The translations under genes were made by a program, and so were the position numbers. A stretch of DNA of 64,000 nt from Cymbomonas tetramitiformis (taxonomy: Eukaryota > Chlorophyta > Pyramimonadophyceae > Pyramimonadales > Pyramimonadaceae), in assembly GCA_001247695.2 (NCBI GenBank), contig LGRX02033428.1:20879-84878 (forward strand), read 5' to 3'. How positions within the stretch are numbered: position 1 is the stretch's first letter; each line of letters begins with the position of its first letter. The notes under the pieces were generated by a model, which saw nothing but the letters and a program-made list of their open reading frames with translations, was not told the DNA's origin and searched no databases. Below are positions 11,595-23,178 of the stretch, piece by piece.

Positions 11595-13572
11595 GGGGAG
11601 TCGTTTCTAAACTCAGAACACAATTACGGTGCCTCTCACTCTTGAGTGCCTGGTCGCCACAGTATCCCGTCCACCCGTCCGAGCAGGCAGGTGTGCGAGC
11701 TTATATTCCTTTGTGAAATTCAATTGCGATCTGCACAGGATGAAATTCACTCAAACTTAATCACAGGTGAGAGCTTTAACGTATGCCAGTCGCATATATG
11801 GAGGTTCCTCGAGGACAGGCACGTTCCACGCAGGACGATGTTATGTTATGCGCTGTGTTATCGAAGATGAATTAAGACCAGCTTATCAAATCCGCAATGT
11901 GGGTGTCTTGTCGAATCTGAGATGCACACGATGTTAACGTGGTGCCTAGGGTGCTAAGTTCCTGCCGTTGTCACGATAACTTTCGAATAAACTACAAAAC
12001 AATGTCGTGTGGGAAGACTGGTCTAAAAGATGTTGAACTCTCCCAATATTTGGACATGCACGGTTCAGTCACCGAGACCGACTGCTCCCTCTCTCTGCTG
12101 ATCTGCATCCTCTCATGTTGAGTAGTTCGGATGTTCAGGGCTCGGGCTTCACCTTCAGGCCAACGGTAAAAAAAAAAGTAGATTCGGGCTCTACTGTGAT
12201 GACACACGTGTCACAACATTTAGATTTACGTGTCATGTGACACATCGGATTCAAAAAATAAATAAATCAAAGTGACTTTACACTTTTACTACTGTAGGCT
12301 TGGTCGATCTCAATTTTGAGATCTCCGCTAGCCGTAGGCTAGGCCTGTTCACCTGTACTGTACTGTAGGCCATATGAATCTGATCGTTCGATCATCTCAT
12401 CATTCGTTTATATTTTGTATTTATACAAAGAATCTGATACAAACAGTGCAGTTCAGCAAGTGTTCAGCAGTGATGAGTGAAATGAAAGACGACAAAGCGA
12501 AAGGTCAAACGCAGTTTTTAAAAAACTGTAAACTCGGTAAAATACTATATGTATATAATCAGTTCGATCACGAGTTCATGACTGGCGGTTTTTTTGCCGA
12601 CGTGGCAGTCACGCGACAGTGACACAGTGACACTGTATCCCTTCCGTTCGAAGCCAGCCCCCGTCGAGCGCTAGGGGTGCCCAACTAAAGTTGAGCCGTC
12701 CAATGTTTTCAGATCGGGAACATCGGAAGGTCCGAAGAGATTCCTGGGGAGCAACAAAGGAATGTATCGTATTTTGATCTCTGGAATCGTATATGGACTG
12801 TCGGATTCGGAAAATTGCCACTGTTAAAAATGAACGGACCAGTTTAAGTTGGGCAGCTCTATCGAGCGCCACATCCACACCGACACGCACACCCCTCGCC
12901 TGCCGATGCCATGCGATGCCGTGCGCTCGGCTCTGGCTCGGTACGTTTTGGGTTTTGGTACGGACCAGACGAGACCCTTCCGTTCGTGATGGTTCCGGTC
13001 ATGCATTCGTTTCGAGAGATCATGATCACCAAGAATCTGTGATGTCTACTTGCGTTGGGTTCCTAGCGTCTCAGGTCGTAGATTTAGTGGGGAATCGAGC
13101 TCAAGGCGATTGCAGATATATGCACGAATAAGGGCAAACGAAGCAAAACGTCAAGCAACCAAGCAAAAGAGCCTGGAATATACATACTGCATCATATCGT
13201 GTGTGTGTCCATATCGACGTTCTGTTCTAAGTTTACTGGAAAACATTCACTGTACCACTCAAGTGTCTGGCGAGGAGAGCACCACGCACCGGACTCTTCC
13301 TTAGAGCAAATACAGTCGACCGGGGGGACAGCCGGTTGCAAGAAAGCACGCATTCCAGTGACCGGTATGCAACTGAGGCGCCTCTCTCTGTGCAGTATTG
13401 CACTTCAGTATCCGAACTTTCACGCTCGGTGAAGAGGCAGCAATCTGGTTTCTCCTACGCGCATTCGTGTGAAGAAGAACGCCAAGCGAACGGCAGCTCA
13501 CGTTCTGGTGGAACGGCCAAAGCTGACTCTTTCAGCCCCCCGGCGAAAGCGTGATCTGCGCGCCGCAGCGAC
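11595..13572. other. Divergent intergenic region between HMMR-like and Sel1-repeat genes
   Basis: This nearly 2-kb stretch separates the two ATG codons (11594 minus, 13573 plus). It must hold both promoters if the starts are right. I saw no clear TATA box for either gene. The only structured element is the foldback at about 12663-12885. Confidence 0.6.
12663..12885. mobile_element. MITE-like foldback element
   Basis: Imperfect inverted arms of about 70 bp, from about 12663 and to about 12885, share TCGAGCGC, GCCCAACT and CCGT blocks in opposite orientation. The spacer is about 70 bp with no coding content. No target duplication could be fixed. Confidence 0.5.
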
Positions 13573-16117
13573 ATGTTTTTAAAGGAACGGTTTTTTTCGC
13601 GGAAGCCGCAAGAAGTGCAGGAAGGCCTCGAGGATCCGACCGTGCGCGAGTTTCAACGAGCGGATGTGGATACGGATCACGTCGACACGGTGCCAATTAT
13701 GGATCCAACAAGTCAGCGCATCAAGCCCCGAACTGTGGGGAAAAGCGGGGCCGAGCGCGCGCCGAGCGAGGCTGCCATGTCAAAGGAGGAGTTGTTACAG
13801 CTGGCTTCGGTTGGAAATGTTTCAGCATGCTTTCAGCTTGGGTGCCGCTATTTGCAGGGGATTGTAGAGGAGGCCTCGCCCTCTCAGGTATGCGCTGACC
13901 AACTGCACCCTAGTACATGGTATCATGTGTAGGGCTTCGCCTCCCATATCACAATGCGATATGACATACTCTGTTGTCTGGGTATTACCCCTTTCCCGTC
14001 GGCGTACGTCTGCGCAAGTTTTGGAGCGCAATTTGTCTGTTCTCAAGGTGTTTGCATACTGAGTACTGAGGCGCTTGCAGCTGGACCCTGACCATAGTTT
14101 CTTCTCTGCTTGTATCCATCCGCACGACTGCTCAGCGGACCGGTTGTTTCCCGCAGCGGAGCCGCATATTCTAGTAGCTTTCTCACCACAAGAGCCACGT
14201 GTTCTTGAAGTTCTCTTAGCGGAGCTCGGTGCGCGGAGGACTGAGTGCCGCGCGCGGCCCAACAGGCGTCCCGTTGGTTCCTGCGGGCGGTGGAGGAGCA
14301 TCACTCGGATGCGCAGACCAACCTCGGCAGCTGCTTTCTGGAGGGCCTTGGTGTCTACCGTAACGTTCCCCGGGCTCTCAAGCTGTACCGCGCGTCAGCG
14401 ATCCAGGGCAACCCGCACGGCCAGTTCAACTTAGGGGTTTGCTTTCGTGACGGCATGGGAGTGAAGGTATCCCGAAGACGCAAGCCTGCGCCATCGCTGT
14501 CAACCTGCGCGAAGCTTACAAAGGAACTACAGTGCTTGCCCCGATTCTCGGCCTCTGTTTTCCCTGCTGAGCGTGGAGCCGAGTCTCTTACCACCAAGCT
14601 TGCGTCTGTGGAGCCGGGCTCCTTAGTAATGCCCAAGCTCGCGTATATGGAGGGGGCACTTTCTGTGAAGCGCGCCTGTTTGGATCCAGTACGCCTTGTT
14701 CCTGAATGTGCCACAACTCAGTTTGGGGGTTCATTCGGGTTTCCTCCATTTTCGCAGAGAGATCTCGATACCGCAACTCACTGGTTTTATCGGTACGTCC
14801 TTGGATTTGCCGCCCATGCCCAGGATTGTGACCCCTGTGTTCTCGTGTGCACCCCCATTCCCCTCAATCTGGACCATCCGTTCTCCTGTGCACCCCGTTG
14901 CCCACTGTTCCTGCAGAACGTTTCCTTGACAGAGGCGCGTTCCCAGCTCAGCGCATACTCATGGGTTTTTCGCTCTTCTGTTGTTACAGGGCAGCTTGTC
15001 AAAACCACGCGCCAGCACAGAATAGTGTCGGGGTACGGTCTTCTGCCAGTTGCACTGAGGATCCACTTTACCTGTCATTCTTCTCTCCACCAACTGTACA
15101 TGCCATTCACCTTCTTCGCCAAGTGCACTTGCTTATGTCCTCTCCCTTCGTGACCTCTAAAAATCAGTCCATCCATCAGATGATCGATCATGTATGACAT
15201 TTGGCCCTTGTGATTTCCAGCTATCTCCGTCTCGACGGCTTTAGTGCTTCGCATATGCCAGAGTCCTCCTCACCTGCATCACCTCACCTGTTCGTTCGGC
15301 CGTTCTCCCCCATAAACAGTTCACATCACTGCTCCCTATCCTCCGCTGCATAATTGGATATCTGTCACCGCTGCGCATCCAGGTCATGTACCAGAGAGGC
15401 CATGGAGTAATCGGCGTCCAGGATGAAGCCGCAGCGGCAGGATGGTTCAGGAAGGTGAGCCATGCTTTCAAAATGGAGTTCAGTCACATGGCTAACCTAT
15501 CGTTGAGGGCTTTGCACGTGGTAACTCCCTCAGAATCTCCTGAATCGTTGGTGTTCTCATAGCAAGGGGTGAATCGCTTGACTCATGGCCGTTATCATAG
15601 CAGGGGGTGGTCTGGCCCTATCATAGCAGGGAGGTGGTCTGGCGCTATCATAGTAGCAGGGGGGTGGTCTGGCGCTATCACGCAGGGAGGTGGTCTGGCG
15701 CTATCATAGCAGGGAGGTGGTCTGGCGCTATCATAGCAGGAGGGAGGTGGTCTGGCGCTATCATAGCAGGGAGGTGGTCTGGCGCTATCATAGCAGGGGG
15801 ATGTAATAGCGTATGAAGGGGCCTTGGGAATATCACCTCGAGGCATGCGCACCGCGAGCACATGCGCCCCTCTGAGCTGTGCGCACACCACTTTGTCCGC
15901 ACTTCAGCTTGAGCTTCCCTTCACTGTAAGTTTGCAACCACTGACCCTCGGCTGCGCGCCAGCAGGCGGCCAAACAGAACAATGTATTTGGCCAGTACAA
16001 CTTGGGCATGTGCTACATTCTCGGCAAGGGGTTGGATGCAAACGTGGCGGAGGGACACAAATGGCTGATGGCTGCAGCGGCGCAAGGCCACGTGGACGCC
16101 ATTGCCTTCCTCGCCAG
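13573..16117 (+). CDS. Sel1-like repeat protein, multi-exon, 3' end unresolved
   Basis: Sel1-like repeats are helical TPR-related adaptor repeats. Six exons join in phase: 13573-13887, 14266-14466, 14758-14792, 14990-15032, 15383-15454 and 15966-16117, each with GT-AG borders. The first exon is a poorly conserved leader of about 75 residues followed by the first repeat (GNVSACFQLGCRYLQGI). Further repeats are clear in exon 2 (DAQTNLGSCFLEGLGV, GQFNLGVCFRDGMGV) and in exon 6 (FGQYNLGMCYILGKGLD, then WLMAAAAQGHVDA). Exons 3-5 are short but complete the repeat pattern exactly across the junctions. The last resolved exon ends in phase 2, so at least one more follows. A 27-bp minisatellite occupies an intron. 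It is divergent from the HMMR-like gene; the partner and role are unknown. Confidence 0.85.
15592..15800. repeat. 27-bp minisatellite in a Sel1-gene intron
   Basis: About eight copies of a unit containing TATCATAGCAGG and GGTGGTCTGG lie between exons 15383-15454 and 15966-16117. Confidence 0.9.
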
Positions 16118-16345
16118 GTTAGCACTGATTGGTTAGCACTGATCAATTCGCATCACCCTTTCCTCATGAATGGCGCCACTGGCAGGCCAGAATGCTTTCT
16201 CCTCTCTCAGATGTTCTAAACCCCCATCGAAATTTCAAACCCGGGGTGCACGGCCCGTCTCTGCCGCGCTGTGCACTGCGGCGACCCACGGCCCGTCTCT
16301 GCCGCGCTGTGCACACTGCGGCGATGTTGGCAATGCAATGGTGGC

Positions 16346-16725
16346 TCGGCGGCTGCATCACATGTCGGAGGCTTCCTTGGTCGATGGAGTTGGTGGCTCG
16401 GCGGCTGCATCACATGTCGGAGGCTTCCTTGGTCGATGGAGTTGGTGGCTCGGCGGCTGCATGGAGGGCTTCCTTGGTCGTGGGTTGGTGGCTCGGCGGC
16501 TGCATCACATGTCGGAGGCTTCCTTGGTTGATGGAGTTGGTGGCTCGGCGGCTGCATCATGTTGGAGGCTTCCTTGGTTGATAGAGTTGGTGGCTCGGCG
16601 GCTGCATCACATGTCGGAGCCCCTCTCCCTGGTTGATGATGCTGGTGGCTTCATTTCATACCGGAGGGCCCTGCTGGTAGATGACAGTGACGACTCAGTA
16701 GCTGCATCACATGTCGGAAGCTCCA
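16346..16725. repeat. 52-bp minisatellite
   Basis: Copies at 16346, 16398 and 16450 are spaced 52 bp apart and contain TCGGCGGCTGCAT followed by CATGTCGGAGGC; later copies are shorter or diverged. Confidence 0.9.
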
Positions 16726-17007
16726 GAGTGTCATGGCACGTGTTATGTGGGGGGTAACTGTCGGTGGATTCGCAGGGACGAGTCAATCATCCACACGTCA
16801 TCTGCACAGGAGCGGGTAAGCACACCCTCACGACTCCTCCTTTCACTCTGCGCTGTGCCCTCAGTGGTGAGCGGGCTCTTTCTGCGAACTCTTTGAAGAT
16901 AGTTTTTCGCGCCGTCTTTGGTGCTGTTAGCTCTGCACCAGGCTGCGGGCCTGCAGGGGGCACTTTTGGCCCCCCTGCAGCAGCAAATGACGTGGCATTC
17001 AAATGAT

Positions 17008-17190
17008 GCGCCACTGTTGTGGCGGAGTCCCTCACGAATGTTCCCATCGCCATCTTTGTGCGACTGCCACCCGATTCCCTGGAGTCGATGCATCTCGCGG
17101 TGGTCAACGCGCGAAGGACCGCACTTCAGCAGACGCATGACGCACTCACAAGTGACTCGTACCTACAGGCTGTGCTCTCATCCATGCTGG
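17008..17190 (+). CDS. Possible exon of unknown protein
   Basis: An open stretch following the stop codon at 17007-17009 and ending at a good donor (CTG before GTGTGT, at about 17190) reads as a non-repetitive, mixed-composition sequence including FVRLPPDSLESMHLAVV and DSYLQAVLSSML. It looks like a real exon, but neither the acceptor nor neighbouring exons are clear. It could belong to the Sel1-repeat gene, although the phase match is unproven. I recognise no family. Confidence 0.4.
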
Positions 17191-17199
17191 TGTGTTTGA

Positions 17200-18116
17200 G
17201 AGAGAATGTGTGTATGCGCGCTCGGTGTGTTCCCTTGATTTTTGTGGGGAGCGCTGTGATACCTGCATGTTTTTAGTCTTTTCCCATCATGCCAGTGCCC
17301 ATCGTGCAGGCCATCCTGCCGCCACGCACAAAGCCGCGCCCCTTTCGCGCGCTGCTTGCATGTGACCTTCGTCGCAAGCTTCCGAAGAACTTCCCCTCCT
17401 GCAATAGGGCGGATGTTGATGCCAAGGTCTCCCTTCAGCAATGCCACCACCTGCGCACCCGCCAGTCACCTCCGTACCTCCTGAAGGGCACGAGGGTTGC
17501 GGACCTCCAAGAGCCGCACCCGCCAGTCACCTCCGTACCCCCTGAAGGGCACGAGGGTTGCTCACCCGCCAGTCACCTCCGTACCCCCTGAAGGGCACGA
17601 GGGTTGCGCACCTCCAAGAGCCGCACCCAAAGACACGGAACGTCCACAAACGTTACCAACGCCACTGGGAGTTGCCTAGTCCCGAGGCCGGCGACACATT
17701 ACGCATGATGTCATGGAACACCTTCCCATCCAGTTCAAGCGCCTGCGCCTTACGCTCCCTATGGGGATGCCCCCCATTACCCCACCTCCTACCCTTCCCC
17801 GCCGGATGCGAATGCTCCAGCATCCGTAGCGTCTGCTCTGTTGCCGGTGCCGGCTTGGCCAATTCCAGCCGTTTCGCCGCCTCTCCCAGCCGCCCCGTCT
17901 TCACCAACCGTGCCGCACCCTCGACTCGGTCACCATCCGTCGATCATCCGACGCCCCCGCGTGCAAACCCTCCCTCTCACCACGCAGGAAGCGGGCGCAC
18001 CGCTCCTGGATGATCTCTGCCACAAGCCTTCTTCCTTCCCCGCGGAGTGGCTGAAGCCCAGGCGCAGGATCAATCAGAACGACTTGTCTGCCCCGAATTC
18101 CTCCCGGTCCACCCAC
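17200..18116 (-). mobile_element. Decayed reverse transcriptase fragment of a retrotransposon
   Basis: Three minus-strand segments in order resemble a non-LTR-type polymerase. About 18116-17901 has IIQERCARFLRGE. About 17907-17653 has RLGEAAKRLE followed by a KVFHDIMRNVSP segment. About 17450-17300 has GINIRPIAGGEVLRKLATKV, which matches the RPIAxGExLRRL block of the reverse transcriptase palm region. Frames are broken between the segments. No YxDD catalytic box follows, so the copy is truncated and inactive. The family assignment rests on these short motifs. Confidence 0.65.
17455..17640. repeat. About 55-60 bp direct repeats inside the reverse transcriptase remnant
   Basis: Three copies of a unit containing CCGCCAGTCACCTCCGTAC and GGGCACGAGGGTTG lie between the two reverse transcriptase segments, consistent with decay. 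Confidence 0.85.
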
Positions 18117-19080
18117 ATCCTCTCAAGTGTGGCCGTCACGAATTCGGTGGTAACAGCCTCGGCATGCGCCTAGGCACCGTCAGGGAGGAAAGGCCACTCA
18201 CAGCGCACCCGCCTACACCCAACCCCCTCGCGCTGCCGCGCCCACGCCGCTCCCCGTGTCTCCCAACCCCCAGTACTCCCAGCCCTTAGACGCCCCTCTG
18301 CTTGCCCCTCTGCACATCGTCCACACCGGTCCCCATCACCACCTCCTCACCGAACCGGAACACAACGCTGAGCATAAGCAGCCGACACAGCCTCCACCCC
18401 GAGACCGAGGCAGGCGCGGGCCTTGTCTCCGTGCGGAAAGCCCCACAAACCTCCTCAGGGCACATGGGACTTTGCCCGCGGACAGCACAAGTCTCGATGC
18501 ATCAGGGCGACTGTGCCGGAAGTGCTCGGTGAAGGCCCATCCGCTCGCAAGTGCAACCCTACCCGTGCCGCGCCAACTCACCAGCCTAGCCCCTATGAGG
18601 CACCCACTGGCCGCCTCGATGATTCCCCATCCTCTCCCACTGGCCCTCCTGCCTCAGACCCATATCCGCCGTGCCATCCACCCCAAACTCATGCGTCATC
18701 CTCTCTGCCACCTTCTCCCCTGGCGTTCCCACCCTTGACCACCGTGGCTTCACCACCATCCAACTGCACTGCCGCCCCTTCAGCAACTACCCGATCCAGC
18801 AAACCTCGAACTCATCCGACATCCTCCTCCACCGCGGTGTAACCATTTCCACCCCGCCGCCATCGCGCATCTCCATACCTACCTGGAATGATGCGGTGAT
18901 TTGGCCAGGTTCTAAATCATAACGATGGGAGGTCCAGGCAGTCAGTTGTTCACCTGGAGGTCTGCCCCCCAGCGGAGAGAATGATAGCAGTCCCTCAGCA
19001 CTCCTCGCTACTATACCATGTCGGAGGCCGTAACAATCGCACCCCGAAGGTCCCTTGTACCCTCAACGTACGCCCCCGAT
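18117..19080. other. GC-rich stretch without a supported gene
   Basis: C-rich sequence gives long proline- and threonine-rich open frames on the plus strand, but no domain, repeat or splice structure supports any. Part of it may be more of the decayed retrotransposon upstream of the segment at 18116. Confidence 0.4.
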
Positions 19081-19084
19081 GGAC

Positions 19085-19850
19085 AATCCATCCGTCGCAT
19101 GCTCACCCACCATTGGATCCGTCCTTACAGGCGTGGGCCCAGATACCCACCATTGGATCTGTCCTCACCGACTGGGGCCCAGATACCCACCATTGGATCC
19201 GTTCTCATAGGTGTGGGCACAGGTACCACCACTGGATCTGTCCTCACCGACCTGGTCCCAGATACCCACCATTGGTTCTGTCCTCACAGGCGTGGGCCCA
19301 GACACCCACCATCGGATCTGTCCTCACCAACCGGTGCCCAAACACCCACCACTGGATCTCCTCACCGACCTGAGCCCAGACACCCACCATTGGATCCGGC
19401 CCTCACCGACCTGGGCCCAGACACCCACCACTGGATCTGTCCTCCCACCGGGGCCCAGACACCCACCATTGGATCTGTCCTCACAGGTTTGGGGGCCCAG
19501 ATACCCACCGTTGGATCTGTCCTAACAGACCTGGGCCCAGACACGCACCATTGGATCCGTCCTCACCGACCTGGGCCCAGACACCCACCATCGGATCCGT
19601 CCTCATAGGCGTGGGCCAGACACCCACCATTGATCCGGTCTCATCGATCTGAGCCCAGACACCCAACATTGGATCCGTCCTCATAGGCGTGGGCCCAGAC
19701 ATCCACCATTGGATCCGTCTTTCAGACCTGGGCCCAGATACCCACTGTTGGATCCGTCCTCACAGGCCCAGATACCCACCATTGGATCCGTCCTCACAGA
19801 CCTGGTCTCAGACACCCACCACTGGATCTGTCCTCACCAGCATCGACTCT
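19085..19850. repeat. 38-40 bp minisatellite, about 18 copies
   Basis: A unit with CACCCACCATTGGATC, GTCCTCAC and TGGGCCCAGA repeats with small length changes across about 760 bp. Varying unit length prevents a stable reading frame. Confidence 0.95.
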
Positions 19851-20154
19851 GTGTCCTCTCTGGAGCTCTGCGGGGACCGCAACGGTGCCAGCTTCTGGTT
19901 TATGCTTTGCCGCATCTTCCATTGTCAGACCATTGGTTCACATTCATCGACCAAGAACGGTTCCATTCATTGTACTATGAGCCACCGGGGCGCCAGCATC
20001 TACCTACTCCAGACAACCCTGGGATCAACATGCAGGGCTTTGTAAAATTTCGTAAATGGCGCAATCTCACAAAAATTATGTGTGGCAGTGATTGGTGCGT
20101 ACATCCATCTATCCATACTGCATAAAAATTGGTTTGAGATGCTTGTGCGTCGGT

Positions 20155-21000
20155 AGTATCGTGTCACGGCCCCGCCCTGTGCCTGAATGCTTCTCACATC
20201 CACTGGCATGATGGCAGGCTTTCTTTTGTTGGTTGGCCTCGTGCCGTTCAGTGTGTCTGTGTGTGTCCTCTTTGAGGGCGTCGGGGATTCGTCTGCGGCT
20301 GGCTCTATTTATGTCCAGTGCCTTGAGGCTTTTTCACCTGCCGGGGGACTGGTGGTTGACAGCCACGTTATGGGGTGCTGACATCTCGTTGTGAACGGGG
20401 ACGGCCACTGGAATGATTTGGATGATGGGATGTGGCTGTCCCTGTGGTACCCTTCTGACGGGTACTGCCTCTTTGAGGGCGTCGGGGATTCGTCTGCGGC
20501 TGGCTCTATTTATGTCTAGTGCCTTGGGGCTTTTTCACCTGCCGGGGGACTGGTGGTTGACAGCCACTTTATGGGGTACTGGCGGATCGCTGTGAACGGG
20601 GACGGCCACTGGAATGATTTGGATGATGGGATGTGGCTGTCCCTGTGGTACCCTTCTGGCGGGTACTGCCTCTTTGAGGGCGTCGGGGATTCGTCTGCGG
20701 CTGGCTCTATTTATGTCCAGTGCCTTGGGGCTTTTTCACCTGCCGGGGGACTGGTGATCGATACCCACTTTATGGGGTACTGGCATCTCGTTGTGAACGG
20801 GGACGGCCACTGGAATGATTTGGATGATGGGATGTGGCTGTCCCTGTGGTACCCTTCTGATGGGTACTGCCTCTTTGAGTGCGTCGGGGATTCGTCTACG
20901 GCTCGCTTTTTAGGAGTGTCTTGGATTCGTCTGACGCTAGCTCCCTCTCCGTGTACAGTGCTCATGGTTATTACACATGCCGGGGGACTTGCGTTCTTTG
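20155..21000 (+). repeat. 201-bp (67-codon) tandem array, probably decayed coding sequence
   Basis: Copies begin near 20269, 20470, 20671 and 20871, spaced about 201 bp. Each encodes a segment with NGDGHWNDLDDGMWLSLWYP and a CLFEGVGDSS block. A 201-bp period keeps the frame, and the third copy is fully open, but one copy carries TGA (near 20380) and another TAG (near 20517). The last, diverged copy runs to about 21150. I do not recognise the domain. Either a repetitive protein has decayed, or open reading is accidental. Confidence 0.65.
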
Positions 21001-22750
21001 ACCTTGATATGAAGTACTGGCGGATCGCTGTGAACGGGGACGGCCGCCGGGTGGAAGTGGGTTTTGGGAGGCGGTTATCCCTGTGGTGCCATTCTGGCGG
21101 GCACTGCCTCTTGGAGAGCTCGGTAGATTCGTCTGTCGTGCTGCGAGGAGAGGCAGAAGGTGGTGATGTACACCTTCTGTGTTCTCCCTTGAATTTTGTG
21201 GGGAGCACTTAGGTGCCCGCATGTTTCCTTTTTTTGACATGGGGTGTCCATGCTGTGTGGTGTGACTGCATTCATGACATAACCATGGACCAACAGGTCC
21301 CATCCATCGACCGGGAGCCACTGGGGGGCATGCCAGCAGGGTCCGCTTACTCCGTAACCCAGAGACCAACAGTTGTTTGGCGACGATCGGTCACATCGTA
21401 TCATCTTTCCATGCTGCTTTGCATTTGGGTTGGGAATATGTATGCGTTTGTGGTATCTTGTCACGGCCCCGCCCTGCTCTTGATTTGCTTTTCACATCCA
21501 CTGGGATGATGATGGGCTGGCTTTTGTTGGCCGATCTCATGCCGTTCAGTGTGTGTGCTCACGCTTGGTCCGATGTCTTTGGCACCATACAACCACAGAA
21601 TGTCGGCTGCATTTGTGTGTGGGCTTGTGCTTGGGACCTATCTGGGGACCAATCTGTGATATCGCATGTTTGGCAGCAATCGGCACATGTTATCATCCAT
21701 GCTTTGCACTCGGTTTTAGATGTGTCGAAGTAGGTGGTATCTTATCACCGCTCCGCCCTGTTCTTGAATGCTTCTCGCATCCACTGGGATGATCATAACC
21801 CCGGGTTCAGCACGTCCTAGCTCAGAGTTGCGCACCTTGCGCAGTCTCACGTGTTTGGCTGTGATCAGTACATGCATGCATCCACCCATACTGCATCGCA
21901 TTCATTCTGAGCTATGAGTGTAGGTAGCGCCTTGGCGCAACCCCGCCCTGCCCCTGAATGCCCCTCGCATCCACTCCCCGTGACACTCAGACAATAGCAC
22001 AAATCTGTTCCAGGTATCTTGTGCGTGATAGCTCTGGTTCTCAATCCCGTTCTTCCCGCACTCACCCCCTCCTCTGATTGAGCAAATCGCGCCCCCAGTC
22101 CTGCGAAGTGTACCCATGCCCCTGTTATGATGTGGTAGTGCCTTGTCTGCCGCCCATCACCACCTTCCACGACATGCATGTGCCCCAAAGCCGCGTCACC
22201 GCCTCGCCACCCCCTCGTTTCCTCACCCATTCCACCTTATTCATGGGGCGATATTCCAGCCAAGCCCTGAGTGGAGCCCTTCAACGCCTCTGCAATCCTG
22301 TCCTACTCACGTCCCCGCTCTCGCTTGCGAACCTCCCTTTCTTTGCTCAGCGACAAGGGTGCATTTGTTTCCTTCAAGATACGCTCCGTGGAGATTGACA
22401 TCCCCCAAGCCCCACTACGCCACCTAAGCGCCGGCATGCGGGTTTCCTTCAGCTTGCACAAATCTCTTCGGATTGGTACGAGTGAATGGTCTTTTGAGAA
22501 ATTCCACACCTGCCAGCATGTTTGAAGTTTGAGCTCTTGTGCATGTTGGAGTGATGGGACACCAAGTGAGCTCGCGTTATGATATACTTTTTGTGGCGGA
22601 CGAGCCTTAGGGCGCTCTCTCAATTTGTCGGTGCGGGGTACTATGCCACGTTTGCATGCGTTTTTCATCCATTGGGGGTTCGGTGGGCGGGCTGTGGATG
22701 GTTCTTCACGCCAGTCGGTGTGTGATCACTCTTTGCATGCAACGGGGAGT
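21001..22750. other. Dispersed short repeats, no supported gene
   Basis: A sequence block containing CCCCGCCCTG, GAATGC and ACATCCACTGG recurs near 20170, 21465, 21745 and 21940, so this is old repeat debris. An open frame at about 22310-22525 has non-repetitive composition but shows no motif or clear exon borders. Confidence 0.4.
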
Positions 22751-22765
22751 CAGTGCACCAAGCAG

Positions 22766-22974
22766 CTGAGAAACAAGAAGTAAACGATACTGAGTTGACC
22801 GGGGCCAACGTGCAGGAAGGGCTTCGAGAATTTCCAAAGTCAGCCCGGAATCAGTATGCATACTGTGAATCGGATGCAGACACCTTGTTGGAGTGGATGG
22901 ACAGTTTGGAGGAAGGACTGTTTTACAATGGGGATAACTACTCGGTTGAGGAGCTTCATGAAGTCAATTCCTAG
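22766..22974 (+). CDS. Candidate last exon of an unidentified protein, acidic C-terminus
   Basis: An acceptor (CACCAAGCAG) precedes an open stretch entering in phase 1 and ending with TAG at 22972-22974. The tail is acidic, with DADTLLEWMDSLEEGLFY and YSVEELHEVNS. An AATAAA-like string (AAATAAATA) follows 12 bases after the stop. The upstream exon is unknown; the Sel1-repeat gene is one candidate, but it would need a phase-1 exon in between. The stop and part of the exon are included in a tandem duplication. Confidence 0.5.
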
Positions 22975-23178
22975 TCGGTGCAAGAAATAAATACTCTCCC
23001 CAATTTCCATACGGAATCAGTATGCATACTGTGAATCGGATGCAGACACCTTGTTGGAGTGGATGGACAGTTTGGAGGAAGGACTGTTTTACAATGGGGA
23101 TAACTACTCGGTTGAGGAGCTTCATGAAGTCAATTCCTAGTCGGTGCAAGAAATAAATACTCTCCCCAATTTCCATAC
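22846..23178. repeat. 166-bp perfect tandem duplication covering the end of the last exon
   Basis: The unit at 22846-23011 is repeated at 23012-23178 with essentially no differences, so it is recent. The second copy lies downstream of the stop codon and would be 3' untranslated sequence. Confidence 0.9.

Noticed and set aside
16764..17006. 80-codon plus-strand frame ending before the exon-like stretch at 17010
   Set aside because: Proline/alanine-rich composition without conserved pattern; the in-frame stop separates it from the better candidate exon.
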